From assembly GCA_039806065.1 (NCBI GenBank), contig JBDKJS010000064.1, positions 1-12,159 on the forward strand: a stretch of DNA of 12,159 nucleotides. Direction: 5' to 3'. Below, piece by piece: positions 5,554-12,159 of the stretch (within the stretch, counting starts at the first letter, position 1; each line of letters opens with the position of its first letter). The DNA comes from JBDKJS01 sp039806065. Lineage in GTDB: Bacteria; Bacteroidota; Bacteroidia; AKYH767-A; 2013-40CM-41-45. Position numbers and translations under genes: made by a program. The notes under the pieces were generated by a model. It ran no database searches, was not told the origin of the DNA, and worked only from the letters and a program-made list of their open reading frames with translations.

Positions 5554-6510
5554 ATGGAGCAAGTATTTATAACTGGATGTGCAGGATTTATTGGTAGCCA
5601 CCTTGCTGAAAAACTATTGAGTACAGGAGCAAAGGTTGTAGGCATTGACAATTTTGATGAGTTTTACCCTAGAACCATTAAAGAACAAAATTTATTAGGG
5701 TTTAGACACCACCAAAATTTTACTTTTATTGAAGGCGATATTAACGATCTTAAAAATTATCCAAAGCAAAAATTTGATTTTGTTTTTCATCTTGCAGCCA
5801 AAGCAGGTGTTCGCCCAAGTATAGACAATCCGGGGGCTTACCTTCAAGTTAATGTTAATGGTTCTCACCAATTGTTAAATTGGATGCAATTGCATGGATC
5901 TAATAAACTGTTGTTTGCTAGTTCGTCATCGGTATATGGGAATAATAAAAATACCCCTTTTCGTGAGTCAGACACTGTCGATTTTCCAATTTCACCCTAT
6001 GCAGCTACAAAAAAAGCAGGTGAATTACTCAATCACACTTTCCATCATTTGTACAAAATTGACATTATCAATTTAAGGTTTTTTACGGTGTATGGCCCAA
6101 GGCAGCGACCAGATTTAGCCATCAATAAATTTTTCACTAATATTATAAAGAACAAGCCAATCGAAATGTATGGTGACGGAGCCACGGCCCGCGATTATAC
6201 ATTTATTGCTGATATCATCAATGGAATCATATTAGCTAAAAATCATTTAGCTAACAATAAAAATGTATTTGAGACGATCAATTTAGGAAATAACCATCCT
6301 ATACTATTAAGGGATTTGATTGAAGAGGTTTACAAAATTACTGGGGCTGTAAAAAATATTAAACAACTACCCATGCAAGCAGGCGATGTGGAATGTACTT
6401 ATGCTAGTATTGAAAAAGCAGCCGCATTGTTACAATACAAACCCTCCACCACTTTAAATGAAGGGTTAACTCAATTTTACCATTGGCTACAATCTACTCT
6501 TGTGAAGTAA
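5554..6510 (+). CDS. NAD-dependent sugar-nucleotide epimerase, UDP-glucuronate 4-epimerase-like
   Basis: This 318-residue extended short-chain dehydrogenase/reductase has the Rossmann glycine motif GCAGFIGS (8-15), VFHLAAKAGVR (77-87), the serine-rich active-site strand FASSSSVYG (121-129), and the catalytic pair Tyr149 and Lys153 in YAATK. The AGVRPSIDNPGAY segment, the RFFTVYGPRQRPD motif and RDYTFIADIINGI resemble UDP-glucuronate 4-epimerases (CapI-like), which make UDP-galacturonate for surface polysaccharides. Related UDP-glucose and UDP-GlcNAc 4-epimerases are close alternatives, so the exact substrate is uncertain. It is cytoplasmic. The glycosyltransferase starts 4 bp after its stop, which suggests that one makes the sugar donor and the other uses it or acts in the same glycan. 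Confidence 0.9.
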   Translation: MEQVFITGCAGFIGSHLAEKLLSTGAKVVGIDNFDEFYPRTIKEQNLLGFRHHQNFTFIEGDINDLKNYPKQKFDFVFHLAAKAGVRPSIDNPGAYLQVNVNGSHQLLNWMQLHGSNKLLFASSSSVYGNNKNTPFRESDTVDFPISPYAATKKAGELLNHTFHHLYKIDIINLRFFTVYGPRQRPDLAINKFFTNIIKNKPIEMYGDGATARDYTFIADIINGIILAKNHLANNKNVFETINLGNNHPILLRDLIEEVYKITGAVKNIKQLPMQAGDVECTYASIEKAAALLQYKPSTTLNEGLTQFYHWLQSTLVK

Positions 6511-6514
6511 TAAC

Positions 6515-7264
6515 ATGCACCAACCTGTATTTAGCATCATCACTATTGTATACAATGCAGAAACCGAAATAGTGCCCACAGTAAAAAGCATTATTCAACA
6601 AACCTATTCCAAGATTGAGTACATTATCATTGATGGCAATAGCTCTGATAGAACCTTAGAGGCCATCCGTCCATTCAAGGACAAAATAGCTAAAATAGTT
6701 TCTGAACCTGATAAGGGATTGTATGATGCCATGAATAAAGGCATAGCACATGCTACAGGAAATTATATTTGGTTTATTAATGCTGGCGATGAATTAGCCA
6801 ATAATGATGTGGTAGCATCAGTAGCAAAAAAACTTGATACACTACCAGATATAATCTATGGTGAAACAACAATGATAGACCAAAGTGGACGCACACTAGG
6901 CCCCCGTAGATTGAAAGCACCCCAAGTGCTCAATTGGCAAAGTTTGCAGTGGGGCATGGTGGTTTGTCATCAAAGTTTTATTGTTGCCAAGGAAAAATGT
7001 TTAAACTATGATTTAAGCATAAAAATAGCGGCTGATATCGATTGGATGATCAATGTGCTTAAGTCAGCAGAATCCATTTTTAATAGTGGGATGGTATTAT
7101 CAAAATTTAAAACAGGTGGCAAATCATATAAAAATATTCCAAGAGGACTGCGTGAAAGATTCAAAATCATGCAAAGCAACTTCGGATTTTGGCTAACGGT
7201 CAAAAATCATTTTGTTTTAGGCGCTAGGTTTTTAAGCTATGTGCTCCGTAATGGAAGGTGGTAA
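6515..7264 (+). CDS. Family 2 glycosyltransferase
   Basis: This 249-residue GT-A-fold enzyme opens with FSIITIVYNAE (6-16). It has the nucleotide-binding DGNSSDRT (40-47), SEPDKGLYDAMNKGI (63-77) and FINAGDEL (88-95), where the Asp of AGDE takes the DxD role in this subgroup. A further conserved CHQS is at 151-154, and IAADIDWMI (171-179) fits the catalytic-base region. The overall pattern is like WcaE-type or capsule/LPS glycosyltransferases. It has no strong membrane segment, although the basic C-terminus may touch the inner membrane. It probably adds one sugar to a surface glycan precursor; donor and acceptor are unknown. It forms a pair with the epimerase just upstream. Its stop is 7 bp from the thiolase stop on the other strand. 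Confidence 0.92.
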   Translation: MHQPVFSIITIVYNAETEIVPTVKSIIQQTYSKIEYIIIDGNSSDRTLEAIRPFKDKIAKIVSEPDKGLYDAMNKGIAHATGNYIWFINAGDELANNDVVASVAKKLDTLPDIIYGETTMIDQSGRTLGPRRLKAPQVLNWQSLQWGMVVCHQSFIVAKEKCLNYDLSIKIAADIDWMINVLKSAESIFNSGMVLSKFKTGGKSYKNIPRGLRERFKIMQSNFGFWLTVKNHFVLGARFLSYVLRNGRW

Positions 7265-7271
7265 CTGAACC

Positions 7272-8450
7272 TTAATGATATACTTCAAATATTCCAGCAG
7301 CTCCCTGACCGGTACCTACACACATGGTAACCATTCCATATTGTAATTTTCTTCTTTTCATTTCATTAAATAATTGTACCGAAAGCTTAGCCCCACTGCA
7401 ACCCAGCGGATGCCCAAGGGCAATGGCTCCACCATTTACATTAATTTTAGTTGCATCTAAATTCAATGTGCGAATGACTGCCAAAGACTGGGAGGCAAAT
7501 GCTTCATTCAATTCCATCAGTTGAATATCTTGTAACTTCATTCCTGCATGAGCCAGCACTTTTGGAATTGCTTCCACCGGTCCAATGCCCATAATGCGCG
7601 GAGGCACTCCCGCCACTTGAAAATCTATAAGGCGAGCTATTGGTTGTATGTTTAGTTGCTTCAACATTTTTTCACTTACTATGAGTACAAATGCTGCTCC
7701 ATCGCTAGTTTGTGAACTATTACCAGCTGTGACACTTCCCTTAGGATTAAAAACTGGTTTTAATTCTGCCATTTTTTCCAAACTCACATCAGCTCTTGGG
7801 CCTTCATCCGTGGTAACGGTATAAGATCTTACTTGTCTTTTTTCTTTTTCATCTAAGTAAATTTCTTCTACAGTAAAGGGCACTATTTCATCCTTAAACT
7901 TTCCATCGGCTATGGCTTTCGAAGCCTTGATATTACTTTCAAAACCAAACTTATCTTGATCTTCTCTGCTAATTTTAAACTCACTAGCCACAGCTTCGGC
8001 AGTGAGGCCCATGCCCCAATAATAATCAGGATTTGATTTTACGTATTTTAAATTTGGTGAAATCTTCCATCCACCAAAAGGAATAGGGCTCATACATTCA
8101 ACTCCACCTGCAATAATACAATCTGCCATACCGGCCTTAATTTTAGCGGTAGCAATGGCAATCGTTTCAAGACCAGAAGCGCAATACCTATTCACTGTCA
8201 TTCCTGGTACTTTGATAGTGTTTAATCCCATGAGCGATACCATTCGACCTATATTCAATCCTTGCTCGGCTTCGGGAGTGGCATTACCTACGATCACATC
8301 ATCTATTAATTCCTTGTCCAATTGAGGAACCGCGGCAACTAGATGTTGAATGACAGCTGCTGCTAAATCATCAGGCCGTGTATTTTTAAAAAGTCCTTTT
8401 GGAGCTTTACCCACTGCACTTCTATAACCGGCTATAATATAAGCACTCAT
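7272..8450 (-). CDS. Acetyl-CoA C-acyltransferase (thiolase)
   Basis: This 392-residue protein is a full-length thiolase. The nucleophile Cys90 lies in NRYCASGLE, NEAFASQSLAV carries the oxyanion-hole Asn, His347 is in GGAIALGHPLGCSGAK, and the proton-shuttling Cys377 is in CVGTGQGAAG. All catalytic residues are present. The sequence style (PEAEQGLNIGR, CMSPIPFGG) is that of degradative 3-ketoacyl-CoA thiolases (FadA/FadI type) rather than acetoacetyl-CoA-forming PhaA, but the chain-length range cannot be set from sequence. It releases acetyl-CoA at the last step of beta-oxidation. It starts 11 bp after the MORN_2-repeat gene and lies downstream of the acyl-CoA dehydrogenase on the same strand, so all three are probably functionally or transcriptionally linked. 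Confidence 0.96.
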   Translation of the reverse strand: MSAYIIAGYRSAVGKAPKGLFKNTRPDDLAAAVIQHLVAAVPQLDKELIDDVIVGNATPEAEQGLNIGRMVSLMGLNTIKVPGMTVNRYCASGLETIAIATAKIKAGMADCIIAGGVECMSPIPFGGWKISPNLKYVKSNPDYYWGMGLTAEAVASEFKISREDQDKFGFESNIKASKAIADGKFKDEIVPFTVEEIYLDEKEKRQVRSYTVTTDEGPRADVSLEKMAELKPVFNPKGSVTAGNSSQTSDGAAFVLIVSEKMLKQLNIQPIARLIDFQVAGVPPRIMGIGPVEAIPKVLAHAGMKLQDIQLMELNEAFASQSLAVIRTLNLDATKINVNGGAIALGHPLGCSGAKLSVQLFNEMKRRKLQYGMVTMCVGTGQGAAGIFEVYH

Positions 8451-8461
8451 ATTTTAAAAAA

Positions 8462-9109
8462 TTATTTTGCTTTTGATTTTGTTTTTGAACTATCACTTGC
8501 TACTGGAATCAATCCAGGAGGTGTATTTGTGGTTGGCTTCTTTTTCTTATCGTCAGCTTTTTTCTTATCATCATCAGCCTTTTTTTTATCTTCTAACACT
8601 TGATTGTCGATACCATCTTTATAAACTGTTTGCGATGTTACATTTCCCTTTCGGCTGTACACTTTCCATACACCATCACGTTTGCCATTTTTATAACTCC
8701 CTTCACTCCTTGTTTCTCCGGTTTCAAAATATCTTGTCCACTTACCATCCTTTTTCCCGTCCTTATAAGCACCTTCGCTGTGTACTTGTCCGCTATAAAA
8801 ATATCGAGTGTAGCTTCCATCCTTTACCCCACCTACAAATTCAGTTTCTTCTTTGACTTTATCAAAGCTGTAAAATTTTTTATCCATCCCTTCTTTCTTA
8901 TCATTCACAAAATCAGTTTCTGCAATTTTTTCACCGTAGGTATTAAAAAACATCCAAGTGCCTTGCTTTCGGCCATACTCATCGGTTTTGTTTTTATGTT
9001 TCACCTTTCCTGGGGCATACTTTGGCTTTTCTTCAGTTTGAGCCAAAGACTGAAAGCCTGAAAAAAGTAAAATGAAGATGATCAGAGCGTTTTTTAGAAT
9101 TGCAGGCAT
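8462..9109 (-). CDS. Secreted MORN_2-repeat (YwqK-like) protein with lysine-rich tail
   Basis: This encodes 215 residues. Residues 1-23 form a signal peptide (hydrophobic core, cut after SLA before Q24), with no lipobox cysteine, so the product is exported to the periplasm or beyond. Residues about 45-167 hold five units of 22-24 residues of the MORN_2 type, with recurring Y-x-x-G-x-x-x-x-E-x-x-Y-K-D-G-K-x-D-G patterns. The tail from about 174 is low-complexity: two DKKKADD blocks, then KKKK, a Thr/Pro stretch and a Ser/Lys-rich end. It has no type IX C-terminal domain. MORN_2 proteins are often labelled 'toxin-antitoxin system YwqK family antitoxin', but no toxin partner is seen here and a structural or envelope role is as likely. 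It lies 189 bp after the acyl-CoA dehydrogenase and 11 bp before thiolase, so it is probably co-transcribed at least with thiolase. Confidence 0.9.
   Translation of the reverse strand: MPAILKNALIIFILLFSGFQSLAQTEEKPKYAPGKVKHKNKTDEYGRKQGTWMFFNTYGEKIAETDFVNDKKEGMDKKFYSFDKVKEETEFVGGVKDGSYTRYFYSGQVHSEGAYKDGKKDGKWTRYFETGETRSEGSYKNGKRDGVWKVYSRKGNVTSQTVYKDGIDNQVLEDKKKADDDKKKADDKKKKPTTNTPPGLIPVASDSSKTKSKAK
8537..8590 (-). repeat. Low-complexity Lys/Asp repeat coding for the tail of the MORN_2 protein
   Basis: The plus strand shows repeated T-runs alternating with TCATCATCAGC/TCGTCAGC units. These encode DKKKADDDKKKADDKKKK (residues 174-191 region). The tract is internally repetitive and so could expand or contract by replication slippage in multiples of about seven codons. 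Confidence 0.6.
8609..8977 (-). repeat. Five tandem MORN_2 units within the secreted protein gene
   Basis: Protein-level tandem repeats of 22-24 residues cover residues 45-167. Units 3 and 4 are most alike: both run from S/KWTRYF through an x-S-E-G-x-Y-K-x-G-K-x-D-G ending. Units 1, 2 and 5 are more diverged. At DNA level the copies have drifted, so this is an old duplication and not a recent one. Confidence 0.75.
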
Positions 9110-9298
9110 GGTATTAGTTAGCAGTGAACTTTATTTATTGGCACCCATTGGGCAGGGGTAAATATAAGGTAATGCTAGTCAATGTAGAATAACTTGTAAG
9201 AAATTATCAGAAAAAAATCAACAACAAGCTTGTCATTTTATTTTGTGAGACATGGCACTACGCTGATTCTCGTAGGCTACGTAAAGCTATAAAAAAGG
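9110..9298. other. Intergenic spacer between acyl-CoA dehydrogenase and MORN_2 gene
   Basis: This 189-bp AT-rich spacer has no ORF worth calling. It holds TAAATATA at 9159-9166 (TATATTTA on the minus strand), a one-mismatch -7 element that could serve the MORN_2 gene. It also holds a CTACG...CGTAG...CTACG arrangement (9258-9281), which allows two mutually exclusive 5-bp stems. No stem is followed by a T-tract on the minus strand, so I do not call a terminator, and read-through from the dehydrogenase is possible. Confidence 0.4.
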
Positions 9299-11089
9299 CT
9301 AGTAACAATACTTATTTTCGCTCACAAGTTTGGATGCAACCAGCCTTCGGAGTTCCTTGGTATTGATAGGTTGGGTTTTGGTAAAGCGTTTCAGGCCCAT
9401 GAGCATCATTCGAAGCTCGTCTCCCTCTGCAAATCCATTTAGTGCTTCCTTCCCTGCTTTATGTATTCTATCAGCCGCATCAACCATGTAGACTTGCATC
9501 ATGGCTATTTGATGTTCACACGCAGTTTCGCCTTTTATTCCTGCAAGTTTTTCCACTCTCAATAAAAGAGATTCAGCTACATACACATCAATAAGCATAT
9601 CAGCAATGTTCATCAGAATTTCTTGCTCTTTACCAAGTTCCATCATTAGTTTTTGCACGGCTGCACCTGCCACCATTAGTACGGCCTTTTTAAAATTGGC
9701 CAATTGCTTTTGGGCTTGTGCAAAGGTGCCTTCATCATCATTGCTAAATTCTGGAATTCCCATCAATTCTGATGCTACTTTGGTTGCTGGTGTCATTAAA
9801 TCTAGCTCTCCTTTCATGGCACGCTTAAGCATCATATCTACTGTGAGCATTCTATTAATTTCATTGGTGCCTTCAAAGATCCTGTTAATTCTACTGTCGC
9901 GATAGGCTCTATCCATAGGGGCATCGGCACTGTAACCCATGCCTCCATAAATTTGAACTCCTTCATCAGTAACGTAATCAAGCACCTCGCTCCCATTCAC
10001 TTTAAGGATGGCTGCCTCTACAGCAAACTGCTCCACTCCTTTTAGCTTGGCTTTTTGTGGATCCATTCCTTCGTCTATTAGGGCTTTTATAGCTGCATCA
10101 ATATTTTGAGAGCAGCGGTAAATTGCGCTTTCGCAAGCATAAATTCTAATGGCTTGTTCGGCCAACTTATATCTAATGGCTCCATATTTGGCTATGGATC
10201 TTCCGAATTGCTGGCGTTCATTAGCATATTTTACTGATAAATCGGCAACTCGTTTGCATCCGCCTATGGCAGCACCTGCTAGCTTAATTCTTCCTAGATT
10301 TAGAATGTTAACAGCTATTTTAAATCCTATTTGACGTTCGCCAAGTTGGTTCTCTACTGGAACTTTACAGTCATTAAAAAATACTTGTCGGGTACTACTG
10401 CCCTTGATTCCCATTTTATGTTCTTCAGGATTTAAGGTAATGCCACCAAAGTCTTTTTCAACAATAAATGCGCTCAGGTTTTCATCGTTATCAATTTTAG
10501 CAAACACTATGTAAACATCTGCAAAACCTCCATTAGTGATCCACATTTTTTGCCCATTTATAAGAAAGTGTTTACCATCAGCACTCAAGGTTGCCTTAGT
10601 TTTTCCACTATTGGCATCGCTACCACTTCCTGGTTCTGTAAGGCAATAGGCTGCTTTCCATTCTCCAGTACTTAGTTTAGGAATATACTTTTTTTTCTGC
10701 GCATCATTTCCATAGAACATTATGGGCAGCATACCAATTCCTGTATGGGCAGCAAAAGCTACTGAAAAACTATGACCGCCTCCTAGCCACTCAGTCGAGA
10801 TCATACCAGTAAGGAAATCTTTACCAAAACCACCCAACTCTTCGGGAATTGAAATTCCCAATAAACCCAGCTCACCAGCTTTTTCTAAAAGAGATTGCAT
10901 GAGGCCTGGCTCTTGAGCATCTATCTTTTCCAGATTAGGCATGACTTCCTTTTCTAAAAAATCGCTGCAGGTTTGTGCTATCATTTGCTGCTCTTCTGTA
11001 AATTCTTCTGGTATAAATACTTGCTCAGGTTTGGTATCTCTGATTAAAAATTCACCACCGCGGATGCTTGAGTCTATAGTTTTTGACAT
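9299..11089 (-). CDS. Acyl-CoA dehydrogenase with C-terminal extension (VLCAD-like)
   Basis: This encodes 596 residues, longer than the roughly 380 of short/medium-chain enzymes and close to VLCAD/ACAD9 length. The helical N-domain is at about 30-145, and the beta-domain carries the FAD signatures YCLTEPGSGSDANSG (148-162) and KMWITNGGFADVYIVF (181-196). The C-terminal helical domain holds RQQFGRSIAKYGAIR (292-306), QIYGGMGYSADAP (379-391) and the catalytic base Glu406 in RIFEGTNEINR. A further helical domain (about 430-596) resembles the membrane-associating or dimer-stabilising extension of VLCAD. It catalyses FAD-dependent alpha,beta-dehydrogenation of acyl-CoA, the first step of beta-oxidation, passing electrons to ETF. 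It leads a same-strand cluster with the MORN_2 gene and thiolase. No convincing promoter was found upstream. All key residues are present. Confidence 0.95.
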   Translation of the reverse strand: MSKTIDSSIRGGEFLIRDTKPEQVFIPEEFTEEQQMIAQTCSDFLEKEVMPNLEKIDAQEPGLMQSLLEKAGELGLLGISIPEELGGFGKDFLTGMISTEWLGGGHSFSVAFAAHTGIGMLPIMFYGNDAQKKKYIPKLSTGEWKAAYCLTEPGSGSDANSGKTKATLSADGKHFLINGQKMWITNGGFADVYIVFAKIDNDENLSAFIVEKDFGGITLNPEEHKMGIKGSSTRQVFFNDCKVPVENQLGERQIGFKIAVNILNLGRIKLAGAAIGGCKRVADLSVKYANERQQFGRSIAKYGAIRYKLAEQAIRIYACESAIYRCSQNIDAAIKALIDEGMDPQKAKLKGVEQFAVEAAILKVNGSEVLDYVTDEGVQIYGGMGYSADAPMDRAYRDSRINRIFEGTNEINRMLTVDMMLKRAMKGELDLMTPATKVASELMGIPEFSNDDEGTFAQAQKQLANFKKAVLMVAGAAVQKLMMELGKEQEILMNIADMLIDVYVAESLLLRVEKLAGIKGETACEHQIAMMQVYMVDAADRIHKAGKEALNGFAEGDELRMMLMGLKRFTKTQPINTKELRRLVASKLVSENKYCY

Positions 11090-11430
11090 GTTTTTAATGT
11101 TTGCTTGTTTAGAGAAAAATTACCTCTTTAAAGTGAGCCTTACTATACGAAATAAGTTTACAATGGTTATGAGAAGCTGCGTCAGAAAATTGTAAGAAAT
11201 CAGCTGGTAATAGCGACTTTAGCAGTGTTCCGGTACTGTCTATAATTGACTAGGAAAACAACGTTTAGAAAGTTGCAAAAGTTCAAATGGTAACGAAAAA
11301 TTCTATTTATAAACCTATCCCTACATCCTTCTTAGCCGTATATAAGAAGTCTAAATAACTACGAGTGACTATTCTGATTAATTGACATTTTCTTATTTAT
11401 ACAAAAATTACATCAGGTTATTAGACATTT
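11090..11430. other. 341-bp AT-rich intergenic region
   Basis: No gene is supported here; short frames on both strands lack family-like sequence. It should contain the 3' end of the isoaspartate methyltransferase transcript and the promoter of the acyl-CoA dehydrogenase. A 7-bp inverted repeat with an 8-nt loop (CTTCTTA 11328-11334, TAAGAAG 11343-11349) is present but has no T-tract on either side, so it is not a clear terminator. TACCATTTG on the minus strand (11295-11287) resembles a -7 element with one extra base. TAATTTTT (11122-11115, minus) is a one-mismatch -7 element nearer the dehydrogenase start. No tRNA or recognisable small RNA is seen. Confidence 0.5.
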
Positions 11431-12120
11431 TTAAGTAGAAACACGTTTTTGAAGCATGGGTACAAATTTAAAACGGTCAAAAGTAGTTTGAGTTATTTGA
11501 CCATTTTGATCTTTTAAAATCAAAGTCATCACTTGTTCTTTGCCTTCACCTACTGGTATGACCAAACGGCCATTGTTAGCCAGCTGCTCTATCAAAGCCG
11601 GTGGAACATAAGGTGCACCGCACGTTACAATAATACTATCGAATGGGCCATAGGAAGGCAGCCCTTTGAATCCATCTCCAAAAAAAAGTTTGGGTCGGTA
11701 GCCCAATAAAGGTAGAAATCTAACAGCCTTATCATGGAGTTCTTTTTGTCTTTCAAGAGAAAATACTTGAGCGCCAAGGTGGCAAAGCACAGCACATTGA
11801 TAGCCACTCCCTGTTCCAATTTCTAATATTTTTTGTAATTTTTTAACTTCTAAGAGTTGTGTTTGAAATGCTACAGTATAGGGCTGGGAAATAGTTTGGT
11901 CTGCCGCAATTCTAAATGCGATGTCTTCATAAGCTTGATGTTCAAAAACGGGATCGAGAAAGTAATGCCGTGGTATGACCCTAATCGCCTCTAGAACAGG
12001 CCCTTGTGGAATTCCTCGATTCAGTAATTCTTGAATTAATTTTTGGCGCATGCCCTGCTGCCTGAATGAATCTGAATAAGTGATATTGTTAATTTTGATT
12101 TCCTGACCTTCAAACGCCAT
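11431..12120 (-). CDS. pcm: Protein-L-isoaspartate O-methyltransferase
   Basis: This encodes 229 residues. The family substrate-binding segment AADQTISQPYTVA (72-84) is followed by SAM motif I EIGTGSGYQCAVL (100-112), acidic Glu123 at the end of strand 2, motif II around FFGDGFKGLP (146-155), the post-II IIVTCGAP (163-170), and RLVIPVGEG (185-193), where the Pro-x-Gly turn is diagnostic. The enzyme methylates L-isoaspartyl residues from SAM in the cytoplasm, starting repair of age-damaged proteins. It begins MAFEGQEIKINN, about 15-20 residues longer than E. coli Pcm; Bacteroidota members often have such N-terminal extensions, and the internal ATG at residue 24 is an alternative start. The gene stands alone here, with a 341-bp gap downstream. 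Confidence 0.94.
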   Translation of the reverse strand: MAFEGQEIKINNITYSDSFRQQGMRQKLIQELLNRGIPQGPVLEAIRVIPRHYFLDPVFEHQAYEDIAFRIAADQTISQPYTVAFQTQLLEVKKLQKILEIGTGSGYQCAVLCHLGAQVFSLERQKELHDKAVRFLPLLGYRPKLFFGDGFKGLPSYGPFDSIIVTCGAPYVPPALIEQLANNGRLVIPVGEGKEQVMTLILKDQNGQITQTTFDRFKFVPMLQKRVST

Positions 12121-12141
12121 ACTTCTGAATTAAATACTTTA

Positions 12142-12149
12142 CAAAAATG
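12142..12149 (-). promoter_or_regulatory. Possible -7 element for pcm
   Basis: CATTTTTG on the minus strand differs from TAnnTTTG by its first base and lies 21 nt before the pcm ATG. The window ends before any -33 element could be judged. Confidence 0.3.
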
Positions 12150-12159
12150 CTAAAATCAC

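Noticed and set aside
8467..9061. Plus-strand frames of 129 and 153 codons opposite the MORN_2 gene
   Set aside because: The minus-strand frame has a signal peptide and clear repeats. The plus-strand products are aromatic-rich antisense translations of Lys/Tyr-rich codons.
8462..9109. Toxin-antitoxin module based on the YwqK-type label
   Set aside because: The protein is exported, the neighbours are fatty-acid enzymes, and no toxin-like gene is adjacent.
9222..9235. ACAAGCTTGT palindrome (9224-9233) as a terminator
   Set aside because: It has no loop, a 5-bp half, and no T-tract on the minus strand directly after it. A HindIII-like palindrome of this size occurs by chance.
1..12159. CRISPR arrays, insertion sequences, prophage, tRNA or att sites
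   Set aside because: No regularly spaced repeats, transposase or integrase motifs, terminal inverted repeats or tRNA cloverleaf signatures were seen on either strand.

Overview
The window looks like chromosomal DNA from a member of the Bacteroidota, possibly Chitinophagales or a related sphingobacterial lineage. The evidence is a TonB-dependent receptor with an N-terminal carboxypeptidase-regulatory-like domain, promoters of the Bacteroidota form (TAnnTTTG at -7), weak or absent Shine-Dalgarno sequences, an AT-rich composition, and the family make-up (GcvH next to a VanZ-like protein, a MORN_2-repeat secreted protein, a VLCAD-like acyl-CoA dehydrogenase). The genus cannot be named from the sequence alone. 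I see no rRNA, tRNA, CRISPR array, insertion sequence, integrase, phage gene or att site. Most of the content is ordinary housekeeping and metabolism.

Region 1 (1-2926): the N-terminal 587 codons of a TonB-dependent outer-membrane receptor run leftward off the window edge. They are divergent from a LacI-family regulator (start 1919). The 157-bp gap holds one good CG-centred palindrome typical of LacI-family operators, a weaker second copy, and a -7 element for each gene. This looks like a locally controlled nutrient (probably carbohydrate) uptake locus.

Region 2 (2957-4606, minus strand): a metallo-beta-lactamase-fold (glyoxalase II-like) hydrolase is followed by a small conserved-looking protein of unknown function. 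A strong intrinsic terminator comes next, and then an FtsE/LolD-type ABC ATPase whose start lies only 25 bp beyond the terminator T-tract.

Region 3 (4727-7264, plus strand): gcvH overlaps a VanZ-like membrane-protein gene by one base. After them come a UDP-glucuronate-4-epimerase-like SDR and a family 2 glycosyltransferase, 4 bp apart, which form a small surface-sugar pair.

Region 4 (7272-11089, minus strand): a fatty-acid degradation cluster. The acyl-CoA dehydrogenase is upstream, then a secreted MORN_2-repeat protein with a lysine-rich tail, then a thiolase. The hydratase/3-hydroxyacyl-CoA dehydrogenase that would complete beta-oxidation is not in the window.

Region 5 (11090-12159): a 341-bp AT-rich non-coding gap and then a minus-strand protein-L-isoaspartate methyltransferase gene.

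I found no clear candidate for a previously undescribed system. The most useful leads are the operator/promoter architecture at 1791-1891, the near-leaderless promoters at 4612 and 5541, the terminator just before ftsE, the palindrome between the hydrolase and gcvH, and the MORN_2 gene inside the beta-oxidation cluster.
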